15,302 nucleotides of DNA. Source: an uncultured Angelakisella sp. Its GTDB lineage: Bacteria > Bacillota > Clostridia > Oscillospirales > Ruminococcaceae. Under the pieces are notes generated by a model. It searched no databases. It was not told the origin of the DNA and saw only the letters and a program-made list of their open reading frames with translations. A program made the position numbers and the translations under genes. Positions 12,691-15,302 of this stretch are shown here, piece after piece. Positions within the stretch are counted from its first letter, which is position 1. Each line of letters opens with the position of its first letter. The stretch is taken from positions 1-15,302 of the forward strand of contig CAJUFK010000083.1 of assembly GCA_910585535.1 (NCBI GenBank), read 5' to 3'.

Positions 12691-12805
12691 GCTAAGGAGC
12701 CACTGAACGGTGCTGTCTTCCTAAGCCGCATGAAAACAAGAGTCTTTTGCAAGGCTTTTGTTTGCGGTGTTAGGATAGACAGTCACCATCATGCGGCTCT
12801 TTTTT
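12691..12805 (+). promoter_or_regulatory. structured leader with competing hairpins and terminator, attenuator-like
   Basis: The terminator form pairs AGCCGCATGA (12724-12733) with TCATGCGGCT (12789-12798), followed by TTTTTT (12800-12805). Nested in it, AAACAAGAG (12734-12742) pairs with CTTTTGTTT (12755-12763). An alternative stem pairs 12709-12724 with 12770-12787 (16 bp, two bulged T), which would block the terminator. A third option pairs GCTAAGGA (12691-12698) with TCCTAAGC (12719-12726), with one mismatch. At minimum this is the terminator of the upstream operon; a regulatory switch before the XRE gene is inference. Confidence 0.55.
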
Positions 12806-12849
12806 CATCCCTGTTCTTTCCGCTCCTGGCCAGCGGAAAGGACTTTACC

Positions 12850-13125
12850 ATGAATTTTGATCCAAAGGCATTTGGTGAGAGACTTCAGCAGCTCAGAGTA
12901 TCCAGAGGGATGACCCAAGAGGTCCTGGCGGAAAAGGCAAGCACAGAGCGAAGCCATATCGCCAAGATCGAAAAAGGGACCCGTGCCTGTTCTATTGATC
13001 TGCTCATTGCGTTTTCAAGCATTTTTGATGTTTCTACCGACTATCTTTTGTTTGGCGGTACTGGGCTGAAGAATGAGTTGGCGGCAGCGATAGAGAACCT
13101 CGCCGCGCTGGTCAAAAAGCTGTAA
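12850..13125 (+). CDS. XRE-family helix-turn-helix regulator
   Basis: A 91-residue protein with a full Cro/C1 domain: FGERLQQLRVSRGMTQEVLA, then STERSHIAKIEKG, then IDLLIAFSSIFDVSTDYLLF. It ends in a short helical tail, AAAIENLAALVKKL, that may dimerise. I chose the ATG at 12850, preceded by AAAGGA with 7 nt spacing. The frame stays open back to 12682, but that stretch lies in the hairpin-rich leader, has no ribosome binding site at its ATG, and reads like non-coding sequence. It is the second full XRE repressor in this module and sits between the protease operon and the recombinase. It probably controls element genes; its operator may be the palindromes directly after its stop (13126-13152). 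Confidence 0.88.
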   Translation: MNFDPKAFGERLQQLRVSRGMTQEVLAEKASTERSHIAKIEKGTRACSIDLLIAFSSIFDVSTDYLLFGGTGLKNELAAAIENLAALVKKL

Positions 13126-13152
13126 TGTGGCCACAAGCCACGAAATGTGGCT
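13126..13152. promoter_or_regulatory. cluster of overlapping palindromes
   Basis: TGTGGCCACA (13126-13135) is a perfect palindrome. It overlaps a hairpin AGCCAC-gaaat-GTGGCT (13136-13152), and GTGGC also pairs with GCCAC at 13137-13141. The unit AATGTGGC occurs twice (13124-13131 and 13144-13151). This starts directly at the XRE stop codon. It could be an operator or a short processing or termination structure; no T run follows. Confidence 0.4.
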
Positions 13153-13751
13153 GCGAGGGTACGGACAAACGCTTACACTTGATTTACAATAAAATCAGGC
13201 CAGAGAAAAACTGGCAGCGGACCTTGAAAAGAGAATAACCGGCAGCAAGATAACAACAGCGGATGAGCCCGGAAGGGAAAAGCGACCGGGCCCGGATGCG
13301 CCAAAACCCACCTGCAGAAGAAGGAGCAAAAAAGCCGAGAAGAAAAAGCCTTTTGTTTTGGACTCTGTCAAAGCGGCAAACAAGGTGGCGAGCGGTACCC
13401 ATCCGGCCCAAGGGATACTGTGGCAGGTATCCCCGCCATGACCTCATCCGCCCCACAATGGTACCCCTGCCCAGCCACAGCCCCGGCCAGACCGGGATCA
13501 CGCAATGGGGGCAGCCCGGAGAGATCCTCGGGGGAGTGAGATTCTCGGAGCGGACAGCCAAGTCCGGTCTTGTATGCCGCCCAAGCCTGGGGGAGTAGTG
13601 TCGAATACAGGCAAACGAAACACACAGAAAACACAAGACGAAAGTCTTGACTTCAGAAACTGCGGGGACCTCTATGCGTTTTTCCACTGAAGATGTGACA
13701 GGAGGCCCCCGTGTTTGTGAAATCAAGACAGAGAAAAAAGGAGGCTCGGCC
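13153..13751 (+). other. about 600 nt with no convincing gene; hairpins and a possible coding remnant
   Basis: No frame here has both a start with a ribosome binding site and protein-like composition. From 13193 to 13441 one frame lacks a start but reads like a basic protein (EKLAADLEKRI near the beginning, then KKAEKKKPFVLDSVKAANKV), and may be a decayed gene. Structure-like elements include GCCCGG/CCGGGC (13267-13272 and 13286-13291) and CAAGAC-GAAA-GTCTTG (13634-13649), a 6-bp stem with a GNRA-type tetraloop. A 10-bp stem with one mismatch pairs 13663-13672 with 13702-13711. The last two lie just before the SHOCT-like gene and could be its leader RNA. Confidence 0.4.
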
Positions 13752-13892
13752 ATGACAAATGTAGACTACTGCGGCATCGTGAATCTGCTCCGGCAGCTGG
13801 TGGCAAAAGACCTCTTGACCAGACAGGAAGCCAAGAAGATCGCCGCCCGAATCGCTGCGGAGGAACAGGTGGATATTGTCCTTTTCCTCTGA
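13752..13892 (+). CDS. 46-aa SHOCT-like small protein
   Basis: A very short protein with a strong AAGGAGG site (13738-13744) 7 nt before its ATG. The body, IVNLLRQLVAKDLLTRQEAK followed by KIAARIAAEE, matches the SHOCT pattern of two short helices split by a G/D-L-[LI]-T turn, here as almost the whole protein. SHOCT modules are usually C-terminal tails thought to help assembly or nucleic acid contact. Stand-alone copies directly before large serine recombinases are, from memory, a recurrent arrangement in Clostridia elements. It lies 82 nt before the recombinase and is probably co-transcribed with it. A longer in-frame start at 13647 has no ribosome binding site and was not used. Confidence 0.8.
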   Translation: MTNVDYCGIVNLLRQLVAKDLLTRQEAKKIAARIAAEEQVDIVLFL

Positions 13893-13974
13893 TTTAGAGC
13901 CGGTTTTTCGTTAGGTTTGGTAATAGCTTTGCCTTGGTCATTGTGGTATTGTTGGTTGGAAAGGAGGGAACAGA

Positions 13975-15302
13975 ATGGCAGAAAAAGCGATGGTAAACGG
14001 CACCTCGGCCCTGCGGGTAATCACCATTGAAGCCGCTGAAAAGCCCCAGGAAGTTAAACTCCGGGTAGCCGCCTACGCCAGGGTCAGCTCCTCCTCAGAG
14101 GACCAGAAGAACTCCTTTGAGGCCCAGCTGCGGTACTATGACACCCTTATCTCTAGTAAAGAAAACTGGACCATGGTGGACCTTTACGCCGACGAGGGGA
14201 TCACCGGGACTTCCGCCCAGAAGCGGAAGGACTTTCAGCGGCTCCTCTCCGACTGCCGGAAGGGAAAGATCGACCGGGTACTGACCAAGTCCGTCTCCCG
14301 GTTCGCCCGGAACACCAAGGAATGCCTGGAGGCCATTCGGGAGCTGAAACAGCTGGGGGTCGGCATCCTGTTCGAGGAACAGAACATCGACACCTCCCAA
14401 GTGTCCGGAGAGATGCTTACAGCGGTCTTCGCCGCCATCGCCCAGGCGGAAAGCGAATCCATCTCCGCCAATATGCGGTGGAGTTATCAAAAGCGGATGC
14501 AGGCGGGATCCTTCATCCCTCCCTCCTTGTCCTACGGATACAGGAGGGAAAACGGAAGGATCACGATCGATCCGCCAGCGGCAAAGGTTGTCCAGAAAAT
14601 ATTTGGGGATTACCTGGCAGGCTCCAGTATGGAGGAAATCGCAGCAGAGCTGAAACAACTCCAGCCAGAGCATCCCGAACTGGGTGAGAAAAGCTGGTGC
14701 TTCCATACAGTTTCCTACATCCTGCAAAATGAAAAGTATACTGGCGATTCCCTCTGGCAAAAAACCTACCACACAGACACCTTCCCTGTAAAGAAGCATA
14801 TCAATCGGGGAGAAAAGCCCAGCTACTTTGCCGAAGAAACCCATCCGGCCATCATTGGACGGGAAATCTTCCAACAGGTTCAGAAGTTGGTTTCCTGGAG
14901 AAATCTGGGAAAACCCCGCACTCGCACCACCGACAGTCCGATTCCTTGCCCAGTAGTCTGCGGTCAATGCGGGGGCCGCCTCCGCAGAAAGAAGATCAAA
15001 GGAAGGACCTACCGATGCTGTCGGAACCACGATAAGGACGGAACGGTCTGCTCTCTTCACCAGATCCCAGAGGAGGAGATCGAGAAGGCTTTCCTGCGGC
15101 TCTGGTACAAACTGAAACATCACCCCGAACCTCTCCTTCAGATGGAGGATGCCCTCCAGGCGATCCGCAGCCGCAGGATGCTGTGGAGCCTGGATGTGGT
15201 GGCGCTTAATAAAAGAATCGCCAACCTGTCCAGTCAGGATCAGATGCTGGCCCAGCTGAAACAGCAGGGGCTCATCGATCCTGACATTTTCATCTCCCAG
15301 CA
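13975..15302 (+). CDS. large serine recombinase, truncated by the window end
   Basis: The first 442 codons are in the window and no stop is reached. The N-terminal resolvase domain begins at AYARVSSSSEDQ with S38 as the predicted nucleophile, and continues through DEGITGTSAQKRKDFQRLL and LTKSVSRFARNTKECL, the conserved catalytic core with its arginines. The recombinase domain follows (GYRRENGRITIDPPAAKVVQ, then YILQNEKYTGD). A zinc beta-ribbon then carries CGQCGGRL, a later CC pair and a final Cys near GTVC. After this a helical, charged part starts (from about residue 365), presumably the coiled coil that controls integration versus excision. The ATG at 13975 follows AAGGAGGG at 13961-13968. 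In known elements these proteins integrate and excise DNA between attP and attB sites. This one is probably the integrase of an element that includes the regulators to its left; whether the element continues right is not visible. Confidence 0.93.
   Translation, partial: MAEKAMVNGTSALRVITIEAAEKPQEVKLRVAAYARVSSSSEDQKNSFEAQLRYYDTLISSKENWTMVDLYADEGITGTSAQKRKDFQRLLSDCRKGKIDRVLTKSVSRFARNTKECLEAIRELKQLGVGILFEEQNIDTSQVSGEMLTAVFAAIAQAESESISANMRWSYQKRMQAGSFIPPSLSYGYRRENGRITIDPPAAKVVQKIFGDYLAGSSMEEIAAELKQLQPEHPELGEKSWCFHTVSYILQNEKYTGDSLWQKTYHTDTFPVKKHINRGEKPSYFAEETHPAIIGREIFQQVQKLVSWRNLGKPRTRTTDSPIPCPVVCGQCGGRLRRKKIKGRTYRCCRNHDKDGTVCSLHQIPEEEIEKAFLRLWYKLKHHPEPLLQMEDALQAIRSRRMLWSLDVVALNKRIANLSSQDQMLAQLKQQGLIDPDIFISQ

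Noticed and set aside
12682..12849. An N-terminal extension of the XRE gene from an ATG at 12682
   Set aside because: There is no ribosome binding site there, the stretch overlaps a terminator-like structure, and the added sequence is Cys/Phe/His-rich without similarity to XRE proteins. The ATG at 12850 has a good site.
13153..13751. A group II intron or another known catalytic or large RNA in the gene-free region
   Set aside because: I see no domain V-type hairpin, no intron start motif, no reverse transcriptase and no tmRNA or RNase P signatures.
13184..13753. Several overlapping frames on both strands of 60-190 codons in the gene-free region
   Set aside because: None has a ribosome binding site plus protein-like composition, and they contradict each other. 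Only the start-less frame at 13193-13441 looked coding-like and is kept as a weak remnant.
14095..15123. A 342-codon minus-strand frame opposite the serine recombinase
   Set aside because: The plus frame carries complete recombinase motifs across the same span, so this is its shadow.

Overview
The window looks like an accessory region of a Gram-positive anaerobe of the class Clostridia, most likely a gut member of the Oscillospiraceae. The evidence is the mix of GC-rich genes with strong AGGAGG-type ribosome binding sites, a very large RHS/YD-repeat protein of Gram-positive type, ImmA/IrrE proteases with XRE repressors, and a large serine recombinase. The lineage is inferred from gene style, not from a marker gene.

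Left part (1-1292): AT-rich. One unrecognised 130-aa gene on the minus strand diverges from two tandem, closely related 67-70 aa helix-turn-helix proteins. Each of these has its own copy of a 44-bp palindromic control block and a hairpin that pairs with its ribosome binding site. A large palindromic terminator at 1216-1269 closes the region.

Centre (1293-10267): one open frame of about 2,735 codons encodes an RHS/YD-repeat polymorphic toxin. A GC-rich body (to about 8,200-8,400) ends in an RHS core with a DPNGL motif, followed by an AT-rich 363-residue tip. A 205-aa protein with two predicted membrane segments overlaps the toxin's stop by 13 nt and is the probable immunity protein. A terminator follows. 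The RHS frame has no secretion signal, ribosome binding site or promoter of its own, and its coding-like frame runs upstream into the terminator palindrome, so its 5' end looks truncated or rearranged.

Right part (10272-15302): a regulatory and recombination module of an integrative element. An XRE repressor and an ImmA/IrrE protease on the minus strand face a second ImmA/IrrE-type protein translationally coupled to a small zinc-ribbon protein on the plus strand. Their two sigma-A-like promoters face each other with overlapping start regions. Further right are a structured leader with competing hairpins, a second XRE regulator, about 620 nt without a convincing gene but with several hairpins, a 46-aa SHOCT-like protein, and the first 442 codons of a large serine recombinase that runs off the window.

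Taken together, the ImmA/ImmR-like genes probably control the element, the recombinase probably moves it, and the RHS toxin-immunity locus lies next to it or is its cargo. The window alone does not show where the element ends.
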